24,230 bases of DNA from JAKLHL01 sp964411885 (GTDB taxonomy: Bacteria; Bdellovibrionota; JAFGOL01). The translations under genes and the position numbers were made by a program. Position 1 is the first letter of the stretch. Each line of letters opens with the position of its first letter. Under the pieces are notes generated by a model that searched no databases, was not told the DNA's origin, and saw only the letters and a program-made list of their open reading frames with translations. Positions 16,819 to 24,149 of this stretch are shown in pieces. The stretch spans positions 1 through 24,230 of the forward strand of contig CAYPMK010000021.1 in NCBI GenBank assembly GCA_964411885.1, given 5' to 3'.

Positions 16819-19284
16819 ATGCCAGATCTTATTATAAAAGGTGCTAAACAGAATAATCTTAAGAATATAGATGTAGTTATACCTGATTCAAAAGTAACTG
16901 CTGTCGTAGGTCCAAGTGGATCTGGTAAGTCTTCCTTGGTGTTTGATACTATTTATGCGGAAGGACAAAGAAGGTATATAGAGTCTCTTTCTTCTTATGT
17001 AAGACAGTTTTTAGAAAGAATAGATAAACCAAATGTTTCTTACATAGATAATATTTCTCCAACAGTAGCTGTTGAGCAAAGGAACAAAATAAAAGGATCT
17101 AGAGGAACGGTTGGCACCGTAACAGAGATATATGATTATTTAAGGATGCTTTATTCAAAAGTAGGTAGAACATATTGCCCAAATTGTAATATAGAGGTTA
17201 AAAGATATTCAATAGAGGCTGTAGTAAAAGAACTTTTGTCTTTATACTCGGGGCAAAGGGTTTATGTAATGTTCTCTTTTAATGGCACAAAACAAGAACT
17301 TTTAATGGCTGGTTTTATGAGGGTTTTCTTTAATGGAGAAATGTATGACCTTAGTGAAACAGATATAGAATTACCAAAGGATTTTTTTGTTGTTTATGAC
17401 AGGTTTGTCGTATCGAATGAAGAAAATAATAGAATATGGGAATCAATAGAACGTTCTGCTTTTTTAGGACACAGAAGCGTTTATGTTAATTTTGTAGATC
17501 TAAATAATATAAAAAGATTCAATATGGATAATGTTTGTGTTTCTTGTAATAAAGAGTTTCCAGATATAGATCCAAGACTTTTTTCTTTTGATAGCCCAAT
17601 AGGAGCCTGTCCTGAATGTAATGGTTTTGGCAACATCCTTAAAATAGATGAGCATAAATTGGTGCCAGACCCAGACAAGAGTATACTTGGTGGTGCGATA
17701 GAACTTTTTAATAAACCAAGCGTTAGACATCATTTTCATAAGATGGTTAACTTTCTTAGATCAAAAAATGTTGATGTTAATAAAAAATTTAGCCAACTTA
17801 GNNNNNNNNNNNNNNNNNNNNNNNNNNNNNNNNNNNNNNNNNNNNNNNNNNNNNNNNNNNNNNNNNNNNNNNNNNNNNNNNNNNNNNNNNNNNNNNNNNN
17901 NAAAACACTTTCTAACGGAGAAGCACAAAGAATAAATCTATCTAATCAACTTGGATCTTCTTTAGTGGATACTATATATGTGCTTGATGAGCCTAGCATA
18001 GGACTTCATCCGAGGGATGTAGACAGACTACTTGGTATGATCTACAAGATACGAGATAACGGCAATAAGGTTATAGTCGTAGAACACGATCCTTCTATTA
18101 TAAAAGAAATGGATTATGTAGTTGAACTTGGACCTCAAAGTGGATTAAAGGGCGGGCATCTTGTATATTCTGGTGATAAAGAAGATTATATTAAAAATTC
18201 AAATACAATAACCTCTAGATATCTAAGACCACAAGAAAAAGAAGTATATCAAAGAAGAAGAATTGGCTCTGGTAGTAATTTTTTAACAGTTAAGGGCCTT
18301 AAACAAAACAATCTAAAAGACGTTGAGATAAAAATACCACTTAATAGATTTGTGTGTGTTACAGGTGTTTCTGGTAGTGGCAAGAGTACTTTAATAACAA
18401 AATCATTGTACCCAATACTTTTAACAAAATTTGGTAAAGAAGCAGAACAAAGAGTTGAATATAAAACCATTTCAGGTCTTGAGCATATACAAGATGTTAT
18501 GTTGATAGATCAAGAACCTCTTAGTAGATCACAAAGGTCTACGCCAATAACATTTATTTCTGGTTTTGATCACATAAGAGATTTTTTTGCACAAACACCA
18601 CTGGCAAGAAGTAGAGGTTATACAAGTTCTAACTTTTCTTTTAATGTAGAAAGTGGTGCTTGCTCTTCTTGTAATGGAGATGGTTTTATAGAAGTAGATA
18701 TGCTTTTCATGGCAGATATCTATATGCGTTGTGAAGCTTGTTCTGGAACAAGATATAAAAAAGAAGTGCTTGATGTTACATATAAAGGCAAGAACATAAG
18801 CGAAGTTCTAGCCATGACAGTAGAAGAAGCTTATGACTTTTTTATTTCATCACATCACTTAAGGAACGCTTTAAAACTTTTAATGGATGTTGGACTGGAA
18901 TATCTTGTAATAGGACAGCCAGCAGGGACTCTTTCTGGTGGAGAAGCTCAACGACTTAAAATATGTAAGGAATTAATAGAAGCAGGTAGTAAGAAAAAAA
19001 GATCACATATTCTATATATACTTGATGAACCTACAACGGGACTCCACCCTTCAGAAGTTGAAAGGTTAATAATCATCTTACAAAAACTAGTTAACGAAGG
19101 TAACAGCGTGCTAGTGGTTGAACACAACATGGATCTTGTTAAACATGCTGATTATGTTATAGACCTTGGTCCAGAGGCTGGCGAACAGGGTGGAAGGATA
19201 ATTATTCAAGGTTCTCCAGAAGAGCTATCTTCATTTGAGGGGTCTTATACTGGTAAATATTTAAAAGAGGTGTTGAATGTTTGA
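16819..19284 (+). CDS. uvrA: Excinuclease ABC subunit A (UvrA), interrupted by an assembly gap
   Basis: Damage-recognising ATPase of nucleotide excision repair; works with UvrB and UvrC, which are not in this window. It has two ABC modules. Module 1 has Walker A GPSGSGKSS (31-39) where most UvrAs have Gly-Leu/Val-Ser-Gly-Ser; a first zinc finger (CVSC...CPEC); after the gap the signature LSNGEAQR, and VLDEPSIGLHPRD. Module 2 has VTGVSGSGKST, a zinc finger (CSSC...CEAC), signature LSGGEAQR and LDEPTTGLHPSE. About 155 residues (around 465 bp) belong in the gap, which explains the short apparent length of 821 against about 940. ATG 16819 lies 9 nt after the PBP gene with only a weak Shine-Dalgarno. 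The stop overlaps the next gene by 8 bp. Confidence 0.96.
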   Translation: MPDLIIKGAKQNNLKNIDVVIPDSKVTAVVGPSGSGKSSLVFDTIYAEGQRRYIESLSSYVRQFLERIDKPNVSYIDNISPTVAVEQRNKIKGSRGTVGTVTEIYDYLRMLYSKVGRTYCPNCNIEVKRYSIEAVVKELLSLYSGQRVYVMFSFNGTKQELLMAGFMRVFFNGEMYDLSETDIELPKDFFVVYDRFVVSNEENNRIWESIERSAFLGHRSVYVNFVDLNNIKRFNMDNVCVSCNKEFPDIDPRLFSFDSPIGACPECNGFGNILKIDEHKLVPDPDKSILGGAIELFNKPSVRHHFHKMVNFLRSKNVDVNKKFSQLXXXXXXXXXXXXXXXXXXXXXXXXXXXXXXXXXXKTLSNGEAQRINLSNQLGSSLVDTIYVLDEPSIGLHPRDVDRLLGMIYKIRDNGNKVIVVEHDPSIIKEMDYVVELGPQSGLKGGHLVYSGDKEDYIKNSNTITSRYLRPQEKEVYQRRRIGSGSNFLTVKGLKQNNLKDVEIKIPLNRFVCVTGVSGSGKSTLITKSLYPILLTKFGKEAEQRVEYKTISGLEHIQDVMLIDQEPLSRSQRSTPITFISGFDHIRDFFAQTPLARSRGYTSSNFSFNVESGACSSCNGDGFIEVDMLFMADIYMRCEACSGTRYKKEVLDVTYKGKNISEVLAMTVEEAYDFFISSHHLRNALKLLMDVGLEYLVIGQPAGTLSGGEAQRLKICKELIEAGSKKKRSHILYILDEPTTGLHPSEVERLIIILQKLVNEGNSVLVVEHNMDLVKHADYVIDLGPEAGEQGGRIIIQGSPEELSSFEGSYTGKYLKEVLNV
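17802..17901. other. Assembly gap (100 N) in uvrA
   Basis: Exactly 100 N inside the first ABC module, between the zinc finger region and the signature motif. By comparison with E. coli UvrA about 465 bp are missing. Confidence 0.95.
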
Positions 19285-20326
19285 GTTATTAGCTCCGGCT
19301 GGTGATATAGAAAAACTTGAATATGCTGCTGTATATGGTGCAGACGCTGTATATTTTGGGATGAAAGATTTTTCTTTAAGAAGCTATGCCGGTAATTTTA
19401 GTCTTGATGATGCAAGCAAAGCGATTTCTTTTTTNNNNNNNNNNNNNNNNNNNNNNNNNNNNNNNNNNNNNNNNNNNNNNNNNNNNNNNNNNNNNNNNNN
19501 NNNNNNNNNNNNNNNNNNNNNNNNNNNNNNNNNNAAACGAGTGAACCTTGCTAGAGAACTTTCTTTTGATGATATTAAAGTAATACAGAAAGCACTTAAA
19601 GGTTCTGTTGAAACAGAGGTCTTTATACATGGTGCAGTTTGTTTCTCTTATTCGGGGCGATGTGCAATTAGTGACTATATGACAGGGAGAAAAGCAAACC
19701 GCGGTGAATGTACACACCCTTGTAGATGGAAATACAATGTTGTTGAAGAGACAAGACCTAATGAATTTTATCCAGTCTTTGAGGATGAAAGAGGTCTTTA
19801 TCTTTTTAACAACAAAGATCTTGCGTTATTCCCTTATATTAAACCGTTAATGGATCTAGGTGTTAATTCTTTTAAGATAGAGGGAAGAATGAAAACCATC
19901 CATTATATTGCCTCTGTGGTTTCTTTATATAGACGTGTTATGGACGGAGATACATTGTCAGAAAAAGATTGTTTAGATCTTTTATCAAGGGTCAGTAATC
20001 GTGGTTATTCATATGGTTTTATGAAAGGCGGGATTACCCCAGAGGATTATAGTCAGGAAGAGAATAAACAAAGATTTAATTCCATCTTTGTCGCCAACTA
20101 CGTTTCTTCTACTAACGACACTACTGTTTTCAGGGTAAGGAACAAGATACTTGCTGGCGAGGAACTAGAACTGCTTACTCCAGACGGTAAAATATCAAAA
20201 TTGATAATGCCAGATATTTTAACTAAGAAAGACGGTAAGACGATCAATGTCGTACAGAACGAAGATGAAATAATACTTAAGGTAAAACTTCCAGAATACT
20301 GCATATTAAGAAAAGTAAACGAATAG
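19277..20326 (+). CDS. U32-family protein, TrhP (YegQ)-like tRNA hydroxylation factor, with an assembly gap
   Basis: Annotated historically as peptidase U32. Members of this subgroup (TrhP/YegQ in E. coli) are needed for 5-hydroxyuridine formation at tRNA position 34. It begins LLAPAGDIEKLEYAAVYGADAVYFG. After the gap come ARELSFDDI, HGAVCFSYSGRCAISDYM, the Cys-rich NRGECTHPCRWKY and DLGVNSFKIEGRMKT, all hallmark positions with the iron-sulfur ligand cysteines. The gap should hold about 78 residues, so the true length is near 390, somewhat short of E. coli YegQ at the C-terminus. ATG 19277 overlaps the uvrA stop by 8 bp with AGAGG upstream. The other U32 paralogue type (RlhA, TrhP partners) is less likely from the Cys motif. 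Confidence 0.85.
   Translation: MFELLAPAGDIEKLEYAAVYGADAVYFGMKDFSLRSYAGNFSLDDASKAISFXXXXXXXXXXXXXXXXXXXXXXXXXXXXXXXXXXKRVNLARELSFDDIKVIQKALKGSVETEVFIHGAVCFSYSGRCAISDYMTGRKANRGECTHPCRWKYNVVEETRPNEFYPVFEDERGLYLFNNKDLALFPYIKPLMDLGVNSFKIEGRMKTIHYIASVVSLYRRVMDGDTLSEKDCLDLLSRVSNRGYSYGFMKGGITPEDYSQEENKQRFNSIFVANYVSSTNDTTVFRVRNKILAGEELELLTPDGKISKLIMPDILTKKDGKTINVVQNEDEIILKVKLPEYCILRKVNE
19435..19534. other. Assembly gap (100 N) in the U32 gene
   Basis: Exactly 100 N in the N-terminal barrel region. Comparison with YegQ suggests roughly 235 bp are absent. Confidence 0.95.
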
Positions 20327-20333
20327 AACAACA

Positions 20334-20362
20334 TTGAAATAAAAAAATCGATACACAAGAAT
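20334..20362 (+). promoter_or_regulatory. Possible promoter of the toxin-antitoxin pair
   Basis: TTGAAA (20334-20339), 17-bp spacer and AAGAAT (20357-20362). Transcription from near 20369 would include the hairpin at 20388-20425. It lies in the 110-nt spacer after the U32 gene, which holds no other feature I can support. Confidence 0.3.
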
Positions 20363-20387
20363 GGTTTGTGGCCCTCTCTTTGTTTGT

Positions 20388-20425
20388 CTCCTTTTTGCAT
20401 AACTAAAATTGAGCATAAAAAGGAG
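20388..20425 (+). promoter_or_regulatory. Leader hairpin that would cover the toxin ribosome-binding site
   Basis: CTCCTTTTT (20388-20396) is the exact reverse complement of AAAAAGGAG (20417-20425), with two further GC pairs inside (20397-20398 with 20413-20414) after a 2-nt bulge. The right arm is the Shine-Dalgarno sequence of the toxin gene starting at 20437. The stem is seen directly. Translational control is inferred. It could also serve as a weak terminator of the upstream operon, but no U-run follows directly. Confidence 0.5.
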
Positions 20426-20436
20426 TAACTTTTATC

Positions 20437-20766
20437 TTGGATAATTATCTTGACAATTGTCATAATAAGGTAGATCTTAATAATGAATGGAAGGTTTGTT
20501 ACTCTAATGTAGCTTTAAAACAGATAAAAGATCTTCCAGAAAAGATTAAGTTAACGGCATATGTTTTGGTGAGAGAATTAAAGATGTATGGTCCACATAG
20601 ATTTAATTGGAAAAACTATGGCAGGTTAAGAGGAAAAATTAATTGTTTTCACTGTCATATTAATAAGGGTAAGCCAAGGTATGTTGTCTGTTGGGAAATC
20701 TTAGACAAAAAGATTAGGATTTTGGAGGTATATTATGTCGGTACTCATGAAAAAGCCCCATACTGA
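20437..20766 (+). CDS. RelE/HigB-superfamily toxin
   Basis: Probable ribosome-dependent mRNA endonuclease of a type II toxin-antitoxin system. It has 109 residues: helices around ALKQIKDLP and a beta-sheet core YGRLRGKINCFHCHI, RYVVCWEI and IRILEVYYVGTHEKAPY. The ending GTHEKAPY is characteristic of a RelE-like family annotated as cytotoxic translational repressor. Candidate active-site residues are the histidines and cysteines in FHCHI and the final Tyr. The start is TTG 20437 after AAAAAGGAG, which a hairpin would mask. The toxin gene comes first and overlaps the antitoxin by 32 bp, the order of HigBA. Toxin activity is inferred from the family. Confidence 0.85.
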   Translation: MDNYLDNCHNKVDLNNEWKVCYSNVALKQIKDLPEKIKLTAYVLVRELKMYGPHRFNWKNYGRLRGKINCFHCHINKGKPRYVVCWEILDKKIRILEVYYVGTHEKAPY

Positions 20767-21073
20767 CATCCTTATAGATGGAGAAGTTTTTCACGTACTA
20801 AAACAACACAAACAAACTCTTGTAACGATTATAAAGACTTTGTCTGTAGAAGATCCCTTTAAGGACATGGAAGAAAAACTTCCTAAATATGCCTTAAGCT
20901 TAAGAGGTGCAAGGCACAAAGAAGGTCTTTCCCAAAAAAAACTTTCAATAATGACTGGTATAGCCGTAACAAATATTTCTAAAATGGAAAATGGACAAAG
21001 AAACATAGGGGAAACGGTTGCTAAAAAATTAGCACATGCTTTAAAGGTTAAATATAATATTTTTTTAATGTAA
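20735..21073 (+). CDS. XRE-family antitoxin
   Basis: HigA-like partner of the toxin. The 112 residues comprise an N-terminal segment (1-52) with the LIDGEVFHVLKQ region, probably the toxin-neutralising part, and a C-terminal helix-turn-helix: LRGARHKEGLSQKKLSIMTG, ITNIS-like recognition helix (AVTNISKMENGQR) and ETVAKKLAHALKV. Such antitoxins bind the toxin and repress their own promoter. ATG 20735 has GGAGG 6 nt upstream, inside the toxin gene, so the antitoxin has a stronger and more accessible ribosome-binding site than the toxin, a sensible arrangement for keeping antitoxin in excess. Confidence 0.88.
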   Translation: MSVLMKKPHTDILIDGEVFHVLKQHKQTLVTIIKTLSVEDPFKDMEEKLPKYALSLRGARHKEGLSQKKLSIMTGIAVTNISKMENGQRNIGETVAKKLAHALKVKYNIFLM

Positions 21074-21094
21074 GCCATGAATTGACGTTGCAGA

Positions 21095-21122
21095 TTGACC
21101 AATTTTTCAGTCGTGGTAGTAT
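21095..21122 (+). promoter_or_regulatory. Possible promoter of the CoA-binding protein gene
   Basis: TTGACC (21095-21100), 16-bp spacer and TAGTAT (21117-21122). The start would be at about 21129, giving a nearly leaderless transcript for ATG 21132, and the AGGTG at 21123-21127 would lie outside the mRNA. A second ATTGAC copy occurs at 21081. Weak call. Confidence 0.25.
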
Positions 21123-21131
21123 AGGTGAATA

Positions 21132-21491
21132 ATGAACGTTGTATTAATAGGTGCTTCTAATAAACCAGATCGATATTCTTATATGGCATTAAAAAGGCTC
21201 TTAGATGCAGGATATGATGTGTTCCCGGTACACAAGATACATAAAAATATAGATGGTATAAAAGTATATAGCTCAATAAAGGACATTAAAGTTCCAATAG
21301 ATACAGTAACTCTTTACATTAATAGCGTTGTCTCGAGTTCTATGTCTGATGATATAATCTCTGCTAATCCAAGACGAATTATCTTCAATCCGGGTGCAGA
21401 AAACCATGAACTACAAGAGCTTGCTCAATCAAAGGGTATAGAAACGATTTTTGCTTGTACTCTAGTAATGCTTTCTACGGGTTCTTTTTAG
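21132..21491 (+). CDS. CoA-binding (Rossmann-fold) domain protein, YccU-like
   Basis: A small cytoplasmic CoA_binding_2 protein of 119 residues, normal for the family. It starts VLIGASNKPDRYSYMALKRLL, the nucleotide-binding loop; then GYDVFPVH, a short VDTVTLYIN strand, IIFNPGAEN and the terminal ACTLVMLSTGSF, all conserved positions. The family is related to the CoA-binding domain of succinyl-CoA synthetase, but the cellular role of stand-alone members is not firmly known. It lies between the toxin-antitoxin pair and the OmpA-like gene. AGGTG upstream of ATG 21132 is an acceptable ribosome-binding site. Confidence 0.88.
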   Translation: MNVVLIGASNKPDRYSYMALKRLLDAGYDVFPVHKIHKNIDGIKVYSSIKDIKVPIDTVTLYINSVVSSSMSDDIISANPRRIIFNPGAENHELQELAQSKGIETIFACTLVMLSTGSF

Positions 21492-21527
21492 TTTTATTTT
21501 CATGATTTTTGTAATAAATTGTAATTA

Positions 21528-22085
21528 ATGAAAAGGATCTTTGCCACCATCATAGTATTAGGCCTTTGGATGTGGTTTTGCTCTTACTGGTATGTTTGTG
21601 GCGTTAAGAACCTTTGTCCTCAAACAGAAACACCTCCGGGATCTGTGCCTATAGTGCTTCCAACACCTGAGCCAGAACCTACACCAGAACCTGTTATAGA
21701 GCCTGTTCAAGAACCTGTGATCGAGAACAAGCCAGAACCACTGGTCTTGGATGATGTATATTTTATATTTAATACAACTCTTATAAAGAACCTAAGTATA
21801 CTCGATGATGATATAGCCAAGATAAAGCAATACATTAATTCAAATGAAACAGCCATGATATATATGACTGGTCACACTTGCGATCAAGGTACAGAAAAAA
21901 AGAATTTTGATCTTGGTCTTAAAAGAGCAGAAACAGTTAAAGATTATATGAAGGCTAATGGGGTACCAGAAGAAAAGATCATACTTGATTCAAAAGGTAG
22001 TGATGACCCCAAAAATAGCAACAACGATGATGTTGATAGGATGTACAACAGAAGGGTTAATATATTGGTTAAGGTCCCAGAATAG
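21528..22085 (+). CDS. Membrane-anchored OmpA-domain protein
   Basis: A 185-residue protein probably held in the inner membrane by an uncleaved N-terminal segment (4-20). A Trp/Tyr/Cys-rich patch follows (FCSYWYVCGVKNLC, cysteines 18, 24, 30), then a Pro-Glu repeat linker (40-70) that could span part of the periplasm, and an OmpA-like peptidoglycan-binding domain (about 73-185) with TGHTCDQGT, LGLKRAETV and MYNRRVNI. The usual Asp of GHTD is Cys118, followed by Asp119. Few bases resembling a Shine-Dalgarno precede ATG 21528, although the start fits the hydrophobic segment. The next gene begins 12 nt downstream and encodes a coiled-coil HhH protein, so they probably act together. Function unknown; it could be a peptidoglycan tether. 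Confidence 0.85.
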   Translation: MKRIFATIIVLGLWMWFCSYWYVCGVKNLCPQTETPPGSVPIVLPTPEPEPTPEPVIEPVQEPVIENKPEPLVLDDVYFIFNTTLIKNLSILDDDIAKIKQYINSNETAMIYMTGHTCDQGTEKKNFDLGLKRAETVKDYMKANGVPEEKIILDSKGSDDPKNSNNDDVDRMYNRRVNILVKVPE

Positions 22086-22097
22086 GAGGTTTTTAAC

Positions 22098-22970
22098 TTG
22101 GAAAAGATATTTGAATTAATAGCGCCACTTACTCAGGGAATAGGNNNNNNNNNNNNNNNNNNNNNNNNNNNNNNNNNNNNNNNNNNNNNNNNNNNNNNNN
22201 NNNNNNNNNNNNNNNNNNNNNNNNNNNNNNNNNNNNNNNNNNNNATGCTTGAGGACGAAAGAAAAAGACCTGCCTCTGGTATGATCTTTAATAGAGAAGA
22301 AATAAAAAGACTTAAAGATGAAAATAAGAAACTTGGCGATGATATAAATGAACTAAGTAAACAAAATCAAAAACTAGTGGACCAAATGGACGATCTAAGA
22401 AGGAATGCAGAAAGACATATTGCTTCTGCTAATCACAAGCTGGGTCTAGAAATTGATGAGTTTAAGAACAGGAACAAAATAATAACTGAGCAGAACACAG
22501 AGTTAAAAGAATCAATTAGGGTAGAAAGACATAATCACATAATGGAAGTAAAAGCGCTTAGGGAAGAATGTGAAAGACTAAAAAACGAAATGTCTAAGAT
22601 ACGCAATGAAGAAGCCAAGATAGTAAAAAAATTGAACGAAGAGAAAAAAGAAATAATAGATGCAGAGAAAGAAAAGTTTGAGAGGGAAAAACAACTTCTT
22701 CTTGAGAGCATAGGTTTTGTGGAAGAAGCTCAAAAAGAGGACCTTAAACAAATTCGTGGTATAGGACCTTTTATAGAGAAGAAGTTGCATACTATAGGTG
22801 TTTATACTATAGGTCAGATAGCTAGATTTACTAAAGATGATGTAGAAAGAGCCACTAAACTTATTAAATATTTCCCCGGTAGGATAGAAAGGGATAATTG
22901 GATATTCCAGGCTAAAGAGATAATAAGGGTTAGAGAAAGAAAACTTGAGATCATAAAGAAATTCCAGTGA
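22098..22970 (+). CDS. Coiled-coil protein with C-terminal helix-hairpin-helix domain, interrupted by an assembly gap
   Basis: Function not known. After a short hydrophobic start (MEKIFELIAPLTQGI) the N run hides a segment that may contain a membrane helix. Then about 165 charged residues form a long coiled coil (22300-22720) with Glu/Lys heptads. The end is a helix-hairpin-helix domain: EDLKQIRGIGPFIEKKLHTIG, TIGQIARFTKDDVE and PGRIERDNWIFQAKEII, a version found at the C-terminus of many unrelated bacterial proteins. Such HhH domains often bind DNA non-specifically or mediate protein contacts. The start is TTG 22098 with AGGAGG 7 nt upstream. The stop directly abuts the stop of the convergent gene. 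Confidence 0.75.
   Translation: MEKIFELIAPLTQGIXXXXXXXXXXXXXXXXXXXXXXXXXXXXXXXXXXMLEDERKRPASGMIFNREEIKRLKDENKKLGDDINELSKQNQKLVDQMDDLRRNAERHIASANHKLGLEIDEFKNRNKIITEQNTELKESIRVERHNHIMEVKALREECERLKNEMSKIRNEEAKIVKKLNEEKKEIIDAEKEKFEREKQLLLESIGFVEEAQKEDLKQIRGIGPFIEKKLHTIGVYTIGQIARFTKDDVERATKLIKYFPGRIERDNWIFQAKEIIRVRERKLEIIKKFQ
22145..22244. other. Assembly gap (100 N) in the coiled-coil HhH gene
   Basis: Exactly 100 N close to the N-terminus. The true length cannot be estimated, because the family has no fixed length that I know. Confidence 0.95.
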
Positions 22971-24149
22971 TCATCTTACATATATTAGTAAGCTCTTTAG
23001 ATAGTCAAATTCTTTGTGATAGATATTGATGCTGTGGTCCATGGCCATTCTGTGTTTTGATATTATGATTAACTCTTTATTAGCATCAACTCCCGCTTTT
23101 TTTATTGTGCTATCAAAACTGTCTTGGTCTACATGATAAGAACAAGAGCAGGTTAATAACAAAGTCCCACTTTTCATTTTTCCTAAAGTTGTTCTGTTTA
23201 ACTCATAATATTTTGTTAGTGCATTCTTTACATCAGATCTTTTTTTTGCAAAAGCAGGCGGATCCAATATTATTATGTCGTGATCTAGTTGTTCTTTTTT
23301 TATAAAATCAAAAACATTCATCGTTAAAATATCTTTTTTATGTTCTTTGAATCCATTTATATCAAAATTCTGTTCGGCTATTTTATTGGCTTGCTCAGAT
23401 ATTTCTACCGATTGAACAACATTTGCCCCATGTTTTAGAGCGTATAAAGAAAAGCCACCACTATAAGAAAAACAATTTAGTACTTTTTTATTCTTGCTGA
23501 GACTCCCTATAAGTTGTCTCATTTCTCTCATATCTAGAAAAAAACCTGTTTTTTGACCATCAATAAAATCCACGATGAATTTAATCCCATTCTCTAGAAC
23601 TTCTGTGTCTTTTTTTTCTGGTCCAAGAACGTGTGTTTCTACATTATTTAATCCTTCTATTTTTCTAGAACCCATAGAGGATCGTTCATAAATGCTTACA
23701 CCCTTATTAAGATGAGAACTTAATTCTGATATTATTAATGGCCTTAACCTATCCATTCCCAAAGTACTTATTTGTATTACAGCGACATCATTATATATGT
23801 CTACTATTAACCCGGGCAAGCCGTCGTTTTCTCCGTTAATAGCCCTAAAACAATTAGTCCTGTTTGTGTCTATTAGTTGTGTTCTCATGTTTAAGGCTTT
23901 CTTGATATTGTCTTTTATAGACTTTAGAGGGTCTTCATCAGAAAAGTTAAGCATTCTACCAGCTATGTCCGTTTTATCGTTAAAATAGGCGTGTCCCAAA
24001 AACTCTTTAGTGTTTGAATAAACCTTCAGGATCTCTCCATTCTCGTGCGCGTCCATTTTGTCTATTGCTCCAGAGAATATCCATCTATGTCTGTTCTTTA
24101 GTTGGAAATCTTTACCTTTTTTGAGATAAACTTTCTTATATTCTGGCAT
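22971..24149 (-). CDS. RlmI-like 23S rRNA cytosine-C5 methyltransferase
   Basis: SAM-dependent methyltransferase resembling RlmI (YccW), which makes m5C1962 in 23S rRNA of E. coli. The 392 residues match. An N-terminal PUA-like RNA-binding domain (about 1-75) includes HRWIFSGAI. Then come the hallmark DFIDGQKTGFFLDMR (194-208), SAM motif I VLNCFSYSGGFS (223-234), DPPAF (296-300) and TCSCS (333-337) with candidate catalytic cysteines. The start ATG (24149-24147) has GGAG about 8 nt upstream on the minus strand. It is the only minus-strand protein gene and is convergent with the HhH gene. Exact target base is inferred from the family. Confidence 0.9.
   Translation of the reverse strand: MPEYKKVYLKKGKDFQLKNRHRWIFSGAIDKMDAHENGEILKVYSNTKEFLGHAYFNDKTDIAGRMLNFSDEDPLKSIKDNIKKALNMRTQLIDTNRTNCFRAINGENDGLPGLIVDIYNDVAVIQISTLGMDRLRPLIISELSSHLNKGVSIYERSSMGSRKIEGLNNVETHVLGPEKKDTEVLENGIKFIVDFIDGQKTGFFLDMREMRQLIGSLSKNKKVLNCFSYSGGFSLYALKHGANVVQSVEISEQANKIAEQNFDINGFKEHKKDILTMNVFDFIKKEQLDHDIIILDPPAFAKKRSDVKNALTKYYELNRTTLGKMKSGTLLLTCSCSYHVDQDSFDSTIKKAGVDANKELIIISKHRMAMDHSINIYHKEFDYLKSLLIYVR

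Noticed and set aside
20327..21131. Insertion sequence or integrated element around the toxin-antitoxin genes
   Set aside because: No transposase, terminal inverted repeats or target duplication are visible, and base composition looks like the neighbours.
23105..23305. 66-codon plus-strand ORF opposite the RlmI-like gene
   Set aside because: Antisense shadow of conserved methyltransferase motifs, without a Shine-Dalgarno.
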